Shown: positions 8,968-18,015 of the stretch, piece after piece
Position numbering within the stretch: the stretch's first letter is position 1
Layout: each line of letters starts with the position of its first letter
Assembly (NCBI GenBank): GCA_019695335.1
Contig: JAIBAF010000007.1
Span: 21,428 to 85,427 of the forward strand
Direction of reading: 5' to 3'
Length of the DNA: 64,000 nucleotides
Source of the DNA: a bacterium
GTDB lineage: Bacteria > CLD3 > SB21
Position numbers and translations under genes: made by a program
The notes under the pieces: generated by a model
Told to the model about the DNA's origin: nothing
Seen by the model: the letters and a program-made list of their open reading frames with translations, nothing else
Databases searched by the model: none

Positions 8968-10203
8968 ATGAGGTTGTTTGCCGTACTATGTTTTGGTCTT
9001 ATGATTTCGAAGGGTTACGCACAATCCCATACGGATTTGTTTGCCAAAGTTCAAACTATATTCAACAATCGCTGCGTGAGTTGTCACGGCTCTGATGAAC
9101 CTACTGGCGGCATGTCGCTTGAGGCCGGAGTCAGTTATAAAAATATCGTTAATGTGCCGAGCAATGAAAATGGCCAACTCCGCCGCATCGCACCGAATGC
9201 ACCAACGGACAGCTATCTCTTCAGAAAAATATTACAAGAACGCGATCACTGGCCCTATGCCGAAGACGGAATGCCGCTCGATGCCGACAAACTGTCAACC
9301 AATGAAATTAATACCATCAAAGAATGGATCAATTCATTCCCTCAAGATGTTTGGGGCAATTCTAAAGATGTGACAATTGCTGATAATAATAATTCCACTC
9401 TTGAAAAAGAATCCTTTCTGGCCACTCAATTGATTAATCTGCCCACGACCAGAACTCTCGGACAAAAAACCGCCGAATTTCGCATTCTTCACCGTTTCGG
9501 TTTGATCAATGGCGGTGGCAGTAATACGTTCGGATCTTTTTTTGGATTGGATAACGGCGCTTTTACCAGCATCAACCTTAGTCTGGCATTACGTAATGAT
9601 TTGGACATCCTGGTTCGCAGAACCGGCCCGTTCAAAGATATTGAAGTAGCGGCCAAATACGTCCCGGTTAAACAACGACCGGAAATGCCTGTGTCATTTG
9701 GTCTATATGCCGGATTTGACTGGCTTAGTCGGAAAGACACCGGAAAAAATCGCTTCGCTCCAAATATTCAGATCCTCGTAAGCTCTCAAATCAACAACGA
9801 TTTTTCTGTTTTAGTTGTTCCGACATTTGCATTCAAGAGTAACCACAATGAAGTTGTAATCAAAAACGGAAACGAATATACTGACACGCGCTATACGATG
9901 GCCGTCGGGTTTGGCGCTCAATACCAATTCAAACCCAATGCAGCCGTCACAGGTGAATTCATCCCCCGTCTTGACGGTTACAAAGGGATTAAAGACTCGC
10001 AGGATCCCCGCTTCAATACATGGTCGCTCGGCTTAATGTACAAAATACGATTGCATGTTTTTCAAGTCTTAGTATCCAACACCCAATTCCTTCACACGAC
10101 GCAATACACCGCCGGAAGCTCGGCTATTACGGAAAATAAATTATTTAAAGGCGGAGCCAATTTCCATTTTGGTTTCAATATCATCAGGCAATTCAAATGG
10201 TAA
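8968..10203 (+). CDS. Exported cytochrome c-like / beta-barrel protein (DUF5777-like)
   Basis: This is a 411-residue exported protein. It has a signal peptide (residues 1-19, ending GYAQS), then a small cytochrome-like domain with one heme-binding CVSCH motif (C36, C39, H40) and a possible distal methionine in DGMPLDADKL. From about residue 150 the sequence is rich in alternating beta strands (FRILHRFGLINGG, SINLSLALRNDLDI) and looks like the DUF5777 barrel family of Bacteroidota-type bacteria, expected in the outer membrane. The start has the ribosome site AAGGAGA. The next gene repeats the heme-domain region in lipoprotein form, so the two probably act together in electron transfer or redox sensing at the outer membrane. 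DUF assignment is from memory of the family. Confidence 0.72.
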   Translation: MRLFAVLCFGLMISKGYAQSHTDLFAKVQTIFNNRCVSCHGSDEPTGGMSLEAGVSYKNIVNVPSNENGQLRRIAPNAPTDSYLFRKILQERDHWPYAEDGMPLDADKLSTNEINTIKEWINSFPQDVWGNSKDVTIADNNNSTLEKESFLATQLINLPTTRTLGQKTAEFRILHRFGLINGGGSNTFGSFFGLDNGAFTSINLSLALRNDLDILVRRTGPFKDIEVAAKYVPVKQRPEMPVSFGLYAGFDWLSRKDTGKNRFAPNIQILVSSQINNDFSVLVVPTFAFKSNHNEVVIKNGNEYTDTRYTMAVGFGAQYQFKPNAAVTGEFIPRLDGYKGIKDSQDPRFNTWSLGLMYKIRLHVFQVLVSNTQFLHTTQYTAGSSAITENKLFKGGANFHFGFNIIRQFKW

Positions 10204-10211
10204 GGAACAGC

Positions 10212-10631
10212 ATGAAAACATATTTATTACTTTTGGTAATAATGGCTTTGATCATAGTGCAAGGTTGTGGCGAACTGGAAGAAAAAAATCCCGAAGCGAA
10301 TAGAGTTCCAACCGATGTTCAGGCGATTTTTACAACCTATTGCGCAAAAAGCGGATGTCATGCCGGCTCGTCTCCACAACAAGACATGAACTTATCAGAA
10401 GAAGTTGCATACCAGAATATTGTCAATGTCACCAGCATGGAGAATCCGTCGCTGAAGCGTATTAACCCCGGCAACGCCAACAATAGTTATCTCATTCGTA
10501 AAATCGAAGGCACCCAATCGGTTGGAGATCGTATGCCGCTTGATCAGGAAGGCCCTGATGGCGGTTACCTTAGTTCCACGCAGATTAATACCATCCGCAC
10601 ATGGATCGATAATGGCGCACTGCCACGTTAG
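10212..10631 (+). CDS. Heme-motif lipoprotein (CX4CH), partner of the upstream barrel
   Basis: This is a 139-residue predicted lipoprotein. The ATG at 10212 is preferred over one 15 bases upstream because AAGGAAC precedes it. The signal peptide ends with the lipobox IVQGC, so C19 would be lipidated. The mature part holds a single heme-like motif with four residues between the cysteines, CAKSGCH (C44, C49, H50). The region NIVNVTSMENPSLKRINPG resembles NIVNVPSNENGQLRRIAP of the upstream protein, so the two share a domain. Overlap of the upstream stop with this ribosome site and a terminator right after the gene define a two-gene operon. CX4CH heme attachment is known from some multiheme cytochromes; here it is inferred. 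Confidence 0.72.
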   Translation: MKTYLLLLVIMALIIVQGCGELEEKNPEANRVPTDVQAIFTTYCAKSGCHAGSSPQQDMNLSEEVAYQNIVNVTSMENPSLKRINPGNANNSYLIRKIEGTQSVGDRMPLDQEGPDGGYLSSTQINTIRTWIDNGALPR

Positions 10632-10638
10632 AAATTGC

Positions 10639-10673
10639 AAAAAAAAGGGCGAGTTTTTCGCCCTTTTTGTTTT
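10639..10673 (+). terminator. Rho-independent terminator after the heme-protein operon
   Basis: A hairpin with stem AAGGGCGA / TCGCCCTT and a small T-rich loop is followed by a T tract, beginning 8 bases after the stop of the CX4CH lipoprotein gene. Confidence 0.9.
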
Positions 10674-10747
10674 ATCCAACCAACTCCCGCTTGCTTGTTA
10701 ATCTATATGTGCTAAATTAATCGACTTCAATAATACATGGAGATGCC

Positions 10748-11239
10748 ATGGCCGATATGCATTCGTTTGACATTGTTTCAAAAATCAACACGCAGGAACT
10801 CACCAATGCTGTTCAACAGGCTATCAAAGAAATTCAAACACGATATGATTTTAAAGGCACTAAAAGTTCTATCGAACAAGGCAAAGAAGAAATCGTAATT
10901 TTAGCCGATGATGATTTCAAAATGAAAGCTATTATAGATATTCTCCAAAATAAAATGATCAAACGCGGCGTACCCATCAAAGCATTGAAATATGGAAAGC
11001 AAGAAGAGGCTTCTGGAAGTATGGTCCGAATGACTATCAAGCTACAGCAGGGTATTGAGCAGGAAAATGCCAAAAAAATTGTCGCTCAAATCAAAGAAAG
11101 TAAATTAAAAGTCCAAGCGGCGATACAAGGCGATCAGGTTCGCGTCAGCGGCAAAAACATTGATGACCTTCAGACCATCATGAAAATGCTCAAGGAAAAA
11201 GAGCTCGACTTCGCCATGCAATTCGAAAATTATCGCTGA
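10748..11239 (+). CDS. yajQ: YajQ family nucleotide-binding protein
   Basis: This 163-residue protein matches YajQ in length and sequence. The opening is [17 protein letters not shown], followed by the hallmark RYDFKGTKS and the C-terminal [11 protein letters not shown]. YajQ has two RNP-like domains. It binds nucleotides, and in Xanthomonas and Pseudomonas it binds cyclic di-GMP to modulate a transcription factor. It is cytoplasmic and widespread. The start has GGAG upstream (TGGAGATGCC). It stands alone after a terminator, so it has its own promoter, and galE follows after 25 bases. Confidence 0.93.
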   Translation: MADMHSFDIVSKINTQELTNAVQQAIKEIQTRYDFKGTKSSIEQGKEEIVILADDDFKMKAIIDILQNKMIKRGVPIKALKYGKQEEASGSMVRMTIKLQQGIEQENAKKIVAQIKESKLKVQAAIQGDQVRVSGKNIDDLQTIMKMLKEKELDFAMQFENYR

Positions 11240-11264
11240 TAACATAACCTATTATTACTCAAAC

Positions 11265-12248
11265 GTGAAAGTTCTAGTTACAGGCGGTGCCGGGTATATT
11301 GGCTCTCATGCCTTACGGCGGTTGAAACAAGCCGGCCATCAAACGGTTGTTTTGGACAACCTTGTTTTCGGGCACGCTGAATTTGTTTCACCGGATGAAT
11401 TGATTATCGGTGATCTGTCGGATTCGGCGTTGCTTCAAAAAACTTTCAAGGAAAACCAATTTGATGCGGTCATGCATTTCGCAGCATACGCCTATGTAGG
11501 TGAATCGGTTGAAAATCCTGCTAAATATTATCGCAATAATGTAGCGTCAACACTTCAGCTGCTCGAAACGATGGTTGCACACGGCATCAAACAATTTATT
11601 TTTTCTTCAACGTGCGCAACGTATGGTTTACCTAAATCCGTTCCGATTACTGAAGATCATCCGCAATCGCCAATCAACCCATACGGCATGACAAAATGGA
11701 TGGTTGAAAAAATATTAAAAGACTTTGATCATGCCTATGGATTAAAATCCGTATGCTTACGCTATTTTAATGCAGCCGGCGCCGATCCTGATGGAGGTAT
11801 TGGCGAAGATCATTCTCCGGAAACTCATTTGATCCCGCTCGTTTTCGATACAGCATTGGGACGTCGGCCATACATAACCGTCTTTGGAACTGATTACCCT
11901 ACTCCGGACGGTACATGCATTCGCGACTATATTCACGTCACGGATCTTGCCGATGCGCATGTGCTGGCCTTGAAATATTTATGCGATCATGGCCGCAGCG
12001 AAGCATTTAATCTCGGTAACGGTCATGGCTTTTCAGTCAAAGAAGTTATCCAAGCTTCTGAAAAAATTGTCGGACATGATATCCCGGTAAAATTTGGAAA
12101 CAGACGCGAAGGCGATCCTCCTGTTCTTATCGGCAGTGCCGATAAAGCAAAAACAATTTTAGGATGGCGTCCTCATTTCGCAGAATTATCTGTCATTATT
12201 GAAACTGCGTGGCATTGGCACCGTCTCCGATTTCAGAAAAATAATTGA
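11265..12248 (+). CDS. galE: UDP-glucose 4-epimerase
   Basis: This is a 327-residue extended short-chain dehydrogenase with a GTG start. The NAD-binding motif VTGGAGYIGSH is at the N-terminus. The catalytic elements are SSTCATYG and the Tyr-x3-Lys pair in NPYGMTKWMVEK. The family-typical LRYFNAAGADPDG and CIRDYIHVTDLADAH follow. It interconverts UDP-glucose and UDP-galactose, supplying galactose for envelope glycans such as those of the cluster at 1-6.6 kb. It lies close behind yajQ with no strong ribosome site. The UDP-GlcNAc 4-epimerase variant cannot be excluded from sequence alone. Confidence 0.92.
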   Translation: MKVLVTGGAGYIGSHALRRLKQAGHQTVVLDNLVFGHAEFVSPDELIIGDLSDSALLQKTFKENQFDAVMHFAAYAYVGESVENPAKYYRNNVASTLQLLETMVAHGIKQFIFSSTCATYGLPKSVPITEDHPQSPINPYGMTKWMVEKILKDFDHAYGLKSVCLRYFNAAGADPDGGIGEDHSPETHLIPLVFDTALGRRPYITVFGTDYPTPDGTCIRDYIHVTDLADAHVLALKYLCDHGRSEAFNLGNGHGFSVKEVIQASEKIVGHDIPVKFGNRREGDPPVLIGSADKAKTILGWRPHFAELSVIIETAWHWHRLRFQKNN

Positions 12249-12314
12249 ACAGTAAATAATTTTTAAAGTTCTCGAAAGTAATTCTAATTTTTAACTTTTA
12301 ATTAATAATTTTTT

Positions 12315-13196
12315 ATGATCTACAGTATGACTGGTTACGGCAAAGCTGAAAAGCTTCAGAATGGCACTTCGATCGCCGTCGAAATACGTTCGCTCAACAA
12401 TCGATACCTTGATTTGACATTTAAATGCCCCCGCCTTTTTCTTTACCGGGAAAATGAAGTCAAAGAGTTCCTGAAAAAGAAAATTGAACGTGGAAAAATT
12501 TCGCTGACCGTTACGGTTCAATCCAATCAGTACAACTTTACCAACATGCGTATCGATCATGATCTGGTAAAACAATATGTGCATATGCTGCGGGAAGCTT
12601 CAGAAAAAGCCGGAATCGGAGGCGAGATCAAGCTCGAACACCTACTTAATTTCTCGGACATTTTCTCCGCCAATACCGACGACGAAGAATACAATCTGCT
12701 CTGGAAAGATATTCTCGACGCTACGAACCAGGCGATTGATGAATTAAATGAGATGCGGCGAAAAGAAGGCGATCAATTGGCAAAAGACCTGATTGGTCGT
12801 GTTCAACTCGTCGAAAACTATCTCAACAAGATTACTGAACTGGCTAAAAACGAAGTCAGCCTTGAATTTGCTAAATTGCAGGAACGGCTTGTAAAGCTTT
12901 TAGAACGAACAGATATGGATCCACAACGTTTGCAGATGGAAATTGCCGTCCTTGCAGACAAAGTTGATATTACAGAAGAATTAGTACGTTTTCGAAGCCA
13001 TAATAAATTGTTCGTCGATCTGATTCATGGAAAAGAAACGCAAATTGGAAGAAAGTTAAATTTCATCGCTCAGGAAATGGGCCGCGAAGCCAATACGATC
13101 GGCTCCAAATCATCGCTACCGGAAGTTATTCATACCGTTGTATCCATTAAAGAAGAGCTTGAAAAACTCCGCGAACAAATTCAGAACGTCGAATAA
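12315..13196 (+). CDS. yicC: YicC family endoribonuclease-type protein
   Basis: This 293-residue protein matches YicC. The start IYSMTGYGKAEK and IRSLNNRYLDLTFKCPR form the conserved N-terminal YicC_N domain. The C-terminal DUF1732 part has MEIAVLADKVDITEELVRF and the signature KLNFIAQEMGREANTIGSKS. YicC proteins have been shown to act as endoribonucleases, in E. coli linked to decay of RyhB. The stop TAA overlaps the following ATG (TAATG), which ties it to dedA and glnD in one operon. In other bacteria it often precedes gmk; that gene is absent here. Confidence 0.93.
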   Translation: MIYSMTGYGKAEKLQNGTSIAVEIRSLNNRYLDLTFKCPRLFLYRENEVKEFLKKKIERGKISLTVTVQSNQYNFTNMRIDHDLVKQYVHMLREASEKAGIGGEIKLEHLLNFSDIFSANTDDEEYNLLWKDILDATNQAIDELNEMRRKEGDQLAKDLIGRVQLVENYLNKITELAKNEVSLEFAKLQERLVKLLERTDMDPQRLQMEIAVLADKVDITEELVRFRSHNKLFVDLIHGKETQIGRKLNFIAQEMGREANTIGSKSSLPEVIHTVVSIKEELEKLREQIQNVE

Positions 13197-13843
13197 TGTT
13201 TGAAAATCTAGAATATTGGTGGCAGACTCTTAATGCACTTGACACGGCCACAATTTATCTGCTTATTTTTCTAAGTGGATATCTGGAAAATTGCATACCC
13301 CCTATTCCTGGCGATATGGTAACCGTATTTGCCGCCAGTATGGTTGGTACCGGAAGACTCAATTATTTCCTAACATTTTTAACGGCCACCGCTGGCAATC
13401 TTTCCGGGTTTATGACCATGTATCATATTGCACGTTACTTTGGAAAAGATTTTTTTGTCAGAAAAAATTATCGTTTCTTTCCTGTGGAAAACATCGAAAA
13501 AGCCGAAGCCTGGTTTAACCGACATGGCTATCGAATCATTTTGTTCAATCGCTTTTTGAGCGGACTTCGTTCGGTTATTTCAATTTTTGCCGGAATGGCT
13601 CATTTAAAACGAAGGAAGATCATTCCTTTGGCGCTGTTGAGTGCATGTATGTGGGATGGAGTCCTCATTTACGGCGGCTTTTTACTTGGAGATAACTGGA
13701 AGGGATTCATTAAAATTGTTGAACAATATAATAAAATTGTAGTCACGCTGATTGTTTTGTTTATTACTATTTTTATAGTCCGAAAATTAGTAATACGGTA
13801 TAAAACTAAATCGCATAATCGCTCAACCAATGTTAACGAATAA
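13196..13843 (+). CDS. DedA family membrane protein
   Basis: This is a 215-residue integral membrane protein of the DedA (SNARE-associated / VTT) family. Conserved elements are ENCIPPIPGDMV near residue 31, GTGRLNYF, and the arginine-rich FNRFLSGLRSVISIFAGMA around residue 117, followed by a GMAHLKRRKI turn. About four to five hydrophobic segments are visible. DedA proteins flip or recycle lipid carriers such as undecaprenyl phosphate and support envelope integrity. It overlaps yicC by one base and glnD by 14 bases. Confidence 0.88.
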   Translation: MFENLEYWWQTLNALDTATIYLLIFLSGYLENCIPPIPGDMVTVFAASMVGTGRLNYFLTFLTATAGNLSGFMTMYHIARYFGKDFFVRKNYRFFPVENIEKAEAWFNRHGYRIILFNRFLSGLRSVISIFAGMAHLKRRKIIPLALLSACMWDGVLIYGGFLLGDNWKGFIKIVEQYNKIVVTLIVLFITIFIVRKLVIRYKTKSHNRSTNVNE

Positions 13844-16400
13844 ATCCTATCCTTCTCTTTCGTCTACAACTCCTCAAGCACTTAAAATAATTCTGGCGTC
13901 CGAAAAAAAAGACATCATCGGAAAAACCGGCCATGAAAAATGGGGATTGGAATTATCTGCAACGCTTACTCAATTTCACGATGGCATTCTCACACATGTG
14001 TTCAGCCAATTCTTAAACGAACGATTTGATGAGCAACTCCCTCCTTTGTGTATGATCGCACTCGGAGGTTATGGCCGTAATGAATTGAATATTTATTCGG
14101 ACATCGACATCAATTTTATTTATTCGTCTACTTCCCGCGGCGAATCCGATGCCATCCATGAAACGGTTCATGCCATAGTACGGTATCTTTGGGACATAGG
14201 TCTCGAAATTGGCCATAGTATTCGTAGTATTGATGATGCACTTAATTTTGCTAAAAGCGATTTAGACATTAAAACATCGTTTCTGGAATCGCGATTCATT
14301 ACCGGACATTCAGGCTGCTTTAATGATTTCCAGGATGTCATGGTTTCAAAAATTTTTAGAAACCACTTCGAAGAATTCGTTCAGGCGCGCTTCGAAATCG
14401 CCGATGTGCGTCACCAGCAATTTGGACGTTCCAGCCGTTTGTTAGAACCTAACCTTAAAGAAAGCGCTGGCGGTCTTCGCGATATTCATGAATGCTTATG
14501 GCTGACGAATGCTTGGTTGTTACAAGATCAACCATGGCCGGTTACAGACAGCCAATCCATGTGCATACGGGCGCTTCAAAACCTGGCTGAACACAAAATA
14601 ATCACCTCTGAAAAATTATCAGAAGTAACGAAAGCGTTCGATTTTATTCTAAAAGTCAGAAATCACCTTCATGTTTTAAATCAACGCCGTCAAGATGTGC
14701 TCACCTATCCGATGCAATCAAAAGTTTCTGAGAACTTGGCATTCCTTGATAGCAACGATTCACGCGGTGTTGAACTGTTTATGCAGACTTTTTATCTTCA
14801 CGCCCGCAATGTTGCCAATTGCACAGCCTTGGTACGCTATAAACTTAAGTCTTCAACGAAAAATACTCCCAACATTAGCGGACAATTCGTGGAAGTCGAA
14901 AACCAATTCTATGTGGATACCGGGTCAATACCTCAAATGTTGTTCTACCGAGGCGACTTGGACGATGATTTAAAGCGGGTACCGGCACTGCTGATGAAAA
15001 TTTTCTTATACTCACAAAAATACCATGCCGAATTGAGCGAACAATTAGAAAATGCAGTGCGTGAAAATTTGCAATTGATTAACGAGAGCTTCATTCAATC
15101 CAAATCCATCGGGCATGATTTCCAGGAGATTTGGCGTTATGAAGGTCAAGTTGCATTATGTTTAAAAAAAATGCATGACCTCGAATTTCTGGAACATTAT
15201 CTGCCGGAATTCGGCTTTATCGTCGCCAATTATAATTATAACGTATACCACGCTTTTACAACCGATGAACATCTGATTGTATCCATTCAAAAATTAGAAC
15301 AACTGTTTTACGAACAAGACGGATCCGCTGCCGGTCATTTAAAAAAAATTTACGATGAACTATCGTTGTATGAAAAATATCAACTGTATTGGGCCGTTTT
15401 CCTTCATGACATTGGCAAATCGCGCGGCGGCGATCATTCGGTTATCGGTGCAGAATTGGCAAAAACCATATTTGACCGAATTGGCTTCACAGACGAACGC
15501 GAGCCGATTTATTTCTTGATCAGACAGCATTTGACGATGGAGCAAATCGCCTTTCGCCGGAATTTAAAAGATCCGTCGACCATTAAAAATTTCGCTGATA
15601 CAATCCAAAATCACCGATGGCTCAAAATGCTTTATGTGCTAACGTTTGCTGATATGTCGGCTGCCAATAAAAATGTGTGGACAGAATGGAAAGGCTTGTT
15701 GCTTCACGAACTGTATACCAAAGCGGACGCCTATCTTAAAAATAAAGAGCATGGTAGCGGCGAAATATCTAATTGGAACGAATTAGATTACGAATCCATT
15801 CAGTTTCAGTCCGATCTGGATGTCAAATTCAGCGATAAAATCAATTATACCGAAATTACCGTTATCACTTCGGATGATCCATACCGGCTATCGCAAATCT
15901 GTGGCGCGATGGCCGTATGTGATGTAAGCATCTTTGATGCGCATGTTTTTACGCGCCATGATGGTGTTATTATCGATCAGTTTCGTGTCGTAGATTTTCG
16001 AAGTCACCAATCGCTTTCACAGGTTCAACAGAACAAATTAGAATCGGCTTTACAAGATATATTGATCAGAAAGATGGGCATTGAAGAAAAAATTGAAAAG
16101 GCCAAACAACGATGGAAAAGGCTGAAATATCAAAATCTGGTTGCTACTGAAATTCATTTTGAAGACGACCACAGGCATTCGATCGTAGACATTTTCACTT
16201 CAGACCGTGTTGGCTTATTGTATACCATTACCAAAACGTTATCGGATTTGCAACTCAACATTACGGCAGCAAAGATTGGAACGCGATTGGACGGCGTAGC
16301 CGATTGTTTCTACATCACTGAAAAAAACGGCGAAAAAATCACGGCTATCACACGACAGAATGAAATACGCAAAAAATTAACTGAAGCATTAAATAAATAA
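13830..16400 (+). CDS. glnD: Bifunctional PII uridylyltransferase / uridylyl-removing enzyme
   Basis: This 856-residue protein has the full GlnD domain order. The nucleotidyltransferase domain carries GGYGRNELNIYSDIDI (about residues 77-92), followed by the helical domain with LKESAGGLRDIHE. The HD hydrolase domain is near residue 525 (FLHDIGKSRGGDH). Two C-terminal ACT domains start near residues 675 and 780. GlnD adds or removes UMP on PII proteins in response to glutamine, controlling nitrogen assimilation. Both the transferase Asp pair and the HD pair look intact. No glnB/glnK or glnA lies in the window. It converges on the next minus-strand gene with a 9-base gap. Confidence 0.93.
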   Translation: MLTNKSYPSLSSTTPQALKIILASEKKDIIGKTGHEKWGLELSATLTQFHDGILTHVFSQFLNERFDEQLPPLCMIALGGYGRNELNIYSDIDINFIYSSTSRGESDAIHETVHAIVRYLWDIGLEIGHSIRSIDDALNFAKSDLDIKTSFLESRFITGHSGCFNDFQDVMVSKIFRNHFEEFVQARFEIADVRHQQFGRSSRLLEPNLKESAGGLRDIHECLWLTNAWLLQDQPWPVTDSQSMCIRALQNLAEHKIITSEKLSEVTKAFDFILKVRNHLHVLNQRRQDVLTYPMQSKVSENLAFLDSNDSRGVELFMQTFYLHARNVANCTALVRYKLKSSTKNTPNISGQFVEVENQFYVDTGSIPQMLFYRGDLDDDLKRVPALLMKIFLYSQKYHAELSEQLENAVRENLQLINESFIQSKSIGHDFQEIWRYEGQVALCLKKMHDLEFLEHYLPEFGFIVANYNYNVYHAFTTDEHLIVSIQKLEQLFYEQDGSAAGHLKKIYDELSLYEKYQLYWAVFLHDIGKSRGGDHSVIGAELAKTIFDRIGFTDEREPIYFLIRQHLTMEQIAFRRNLKDPSTIKNFADTIQNHRWLKMLYVLTFADMSAANKNVWTEWKGLLLHELYTKADAYLKNKEHGSGEISNWNELDYESIQFQSDLDVKFSDKINYTEITVITSDDPYRLSQICGAMAVCDVSIFDAHVFTRHDGVIIDQFRVVDFRSHQSLSQVQQNKLESALQDILIRKMGIEEKIEKAKQRWKRLKYQNLVATEIHFEDDHRHSIVDIFTSDRVGLLYTITKTLSDLQLNITAAKIGTRLDGVADCFYITEKNGEKITAITRQNEIRKKLTEALNK

Positions 16401-16409
16401 TCGCTACAT

Positions 16410-16736
16410 TTATGTATTCAGTTCAAATTCAATGAAAATTTCGCCGTTCTCGATGAGCACCGGATAATGACGCAGAGCTATTCCACTATGATTAAGACAT
16501 TCGCCGCTAAGAATATCGTATTCCCATCCGTGCCATGAGCAAACTAATTTTGTTCCTTTGATCTTTCCGGTCGTTGCCAGCGGCGCATTCATGTGTTTGC
16601 ACAAACCATCCATCGCATGAATAACCCCATCAATTCGATACACTGCAATCTGTCGTGCAAAAATCTTAAGCGTCCTCACTGAACCTTCGGATAATTCCGA
16701 TTCGCTGCAAACTTTAAACTTCTTTATGCCAGCCAT
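16410..16736 (-). CDS. Rieske-type [2Fe-2S] ferredoxin
   Basis: This is a 108-residue cytoplasmic Rieske domain protein. The start chosen is the ATG that shares a base with the stop of rlmI (TGATG); the frame extends 24 bases further but inside rlmI. The cluster ligands are in LCKHMNAPL (Cys-x-His) and VCSWHGWEYD (Cys-x2-His). It resembles the small ferredoxin subunits of nitrite reductase (NirD) and of aromatic-ring dioxygenases. No oxygenase or reductase partner is adjacent, so its electron-transfer partner is unknown. It is translationally coupled to the rRNA methyltransferase gene. Confidence 0.88.
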   Translation of the reverse strand: MAGIKKFKVCSESELSEGSVRTLKIFARQIAVYRIDGVIHAMDGLCKHMNAPLATTGKIKGTKLVCSWHGWEYDILSGECLNHSGIALRHYPVLIENGEIFIEFELNT

Positions 16737-17905
16737 CACTTCACCTGTAATACCAGGCATTTGAGATACTCCGTTTCACGCATCGACAGAAGAATAGGAT
16801 GATCTTTCGGCTGCCCGTGTGTTTCCAACAAAATTGCATCACGTCCTGCACTCACAATACCTTGTTGTACCGTGTTGCGAAATGTTTCTGGATCAATCGC
16901 ATGAGAACAACTACAAGTAATAAGAATACCACCTTGCGCAAGCGCCTTGGCAGCCCGACGGTTAATTTCGCGGTAACCTTTGACTGCGTCTTTGACTTCG
17001 CTGCGCGATTTGGCAAACGCCGGTGGGTCAAGAATAATTATGTCCCAACGTTCTTTTGCGTCATTAATATTTTTTAATTCATCAAAAACATTAACCGCTT
17101 TAAACGAACATTGTGATAACTTATTAAGCTCCGCATGTTCCCTGCATTGGTTCACCGCGGCTTCAGAAATATCCAATCCGACTACTTCTTTCGCGCCAAA
17201 TCGTGCCGCGTTCAAACTCCACCCACCAATATGAGAAAAGCAATCCAATACACGTTTGCCATTTGCAAACGCCCGAGTCAGTTTCTGATTTTCACGCTGA
17301 TCCAGAAAAAAACCGGTTTTTTGTCCGTTCAGTAAATCGAGTTGGAAAGTCAATCCATCAATGTCGACAGCAACTTTTTCAGGCATCTCTCCAAACACGG
17401 TTTTTTTGGTCAATTCCAAATGTTCAAGCTTGCGAATAGTTGAATCGTTGCGCTCGACGATAGTTTTGGGATTGAATAGCTTTTTAAGCGATTCATAAAT
17501 CAATGGAAGTAACCGTTCAATACCGGCTGTCAGCGATTGCACTACAAAAAAATCTTCATAACGATCGATCACAAGTCCCGGTAAAAAATCCGATTCACCG
17601 AAAACAACACGATAACAGCGCGCATCCGGAATCAGATATTCTCTCCGCTTAGCGGCTTCCCGAATGCGCTCAAAAACAAATTGTTCCTCAACGGTTTCGT
17701 GTTGGCGAGTCATCAGGCGCACCGCAATCAGCGAATGAGGATTAACATATCCGATTCCAATAAAATACCCGTTATGATCCGCTACTTCGACCATTTCGCC
17801 CGGATCGAATTCTTTGAGGTTACTTTGGATTTCATTGCTGAAAATCCAAAGATGGCCGTTACGCACACGGTCGTCGTTTTTTGATTTGAGTTGAATTGTT
17901 TTCAT
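16736..17905 (-). CDS. rlmI: 23S rRNA (cytosine-5-)-methyltransferase, RlmI family
   Basis: This is a 389-residue protein. The N-terminal PUA domain has GHLWIFSNEIQ. The central part is DLLNGQKTGFFLDQRENQ, and the Rossmann fold has VLDCFSHIGGWSLNAARFGA and the catalytic region IILDPPAFAKS. A late cysteine, in ITCSCSH, fits the m5C catalytic pattern. RlmI methylates C1962 of 23S rRNA in E. coli; the same target is inferred here. It is transcribed divergently from lepA, with about 110 bases between the starts. Confidence 0.9.
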   Translation of the reverse strand: MKTIQLKSKNDDRVRNGHLWIFSNEIQSNLKEFDPGEMVEVADHNGYFIGIGYVNPHSLIAVRLMTRQHETVEEQFVFERIREAAKRREYLIPDARCYRVVFGESDFLPGLVIDRYEDFFVVQSLTAGIERLLPLIYESLKKLFNPKTIVERNDSTIRKLEHLELTKKTVFGEMPEKVAVDIDGLTFQLDLLNGQKTGFFLDQRENQKLTRAFANGKRVLDCFSHIGGWSLNAARFGAKEVVGLDISEAAVNQCREHAELNKLSQCSFKAVNVFDELKNINDAKERWDIIILDPPAFAKSRSEVKDAVKGYREINRRAAKALAQGGILITCSCSHAIDPETFRNTVQQGIVSAGRDAILLETHGQPKDHPILLSMRETEYLKCLVLQVK

Positions 17906-17946
17906 GCAAATATTGGTTTGAGACCGGCAATGTTATTAAATATAAA

Positions 17947-17975
17947 TTGCTTTTGCAAATCCTAATTGATATATT
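17947..17975 (+). promoter_or_regulatory. Candidate sigma-70-like promoter for lepA
   Basis: TTGCTT (17947-17952) and TATATT (17970-17975) are separated by 17 bases in the divergent gap between rlmI and lepA, about 40 bases upstream of the lepA start. This is by pattern only; promoter consensus varies in this part of the bacterial tree. Confidence 0.4.
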
Positions 17976-18015
17976 CGCCGCAATTAAAAATAAACTGCGA
18001 AAGTTATTGTAAAAC

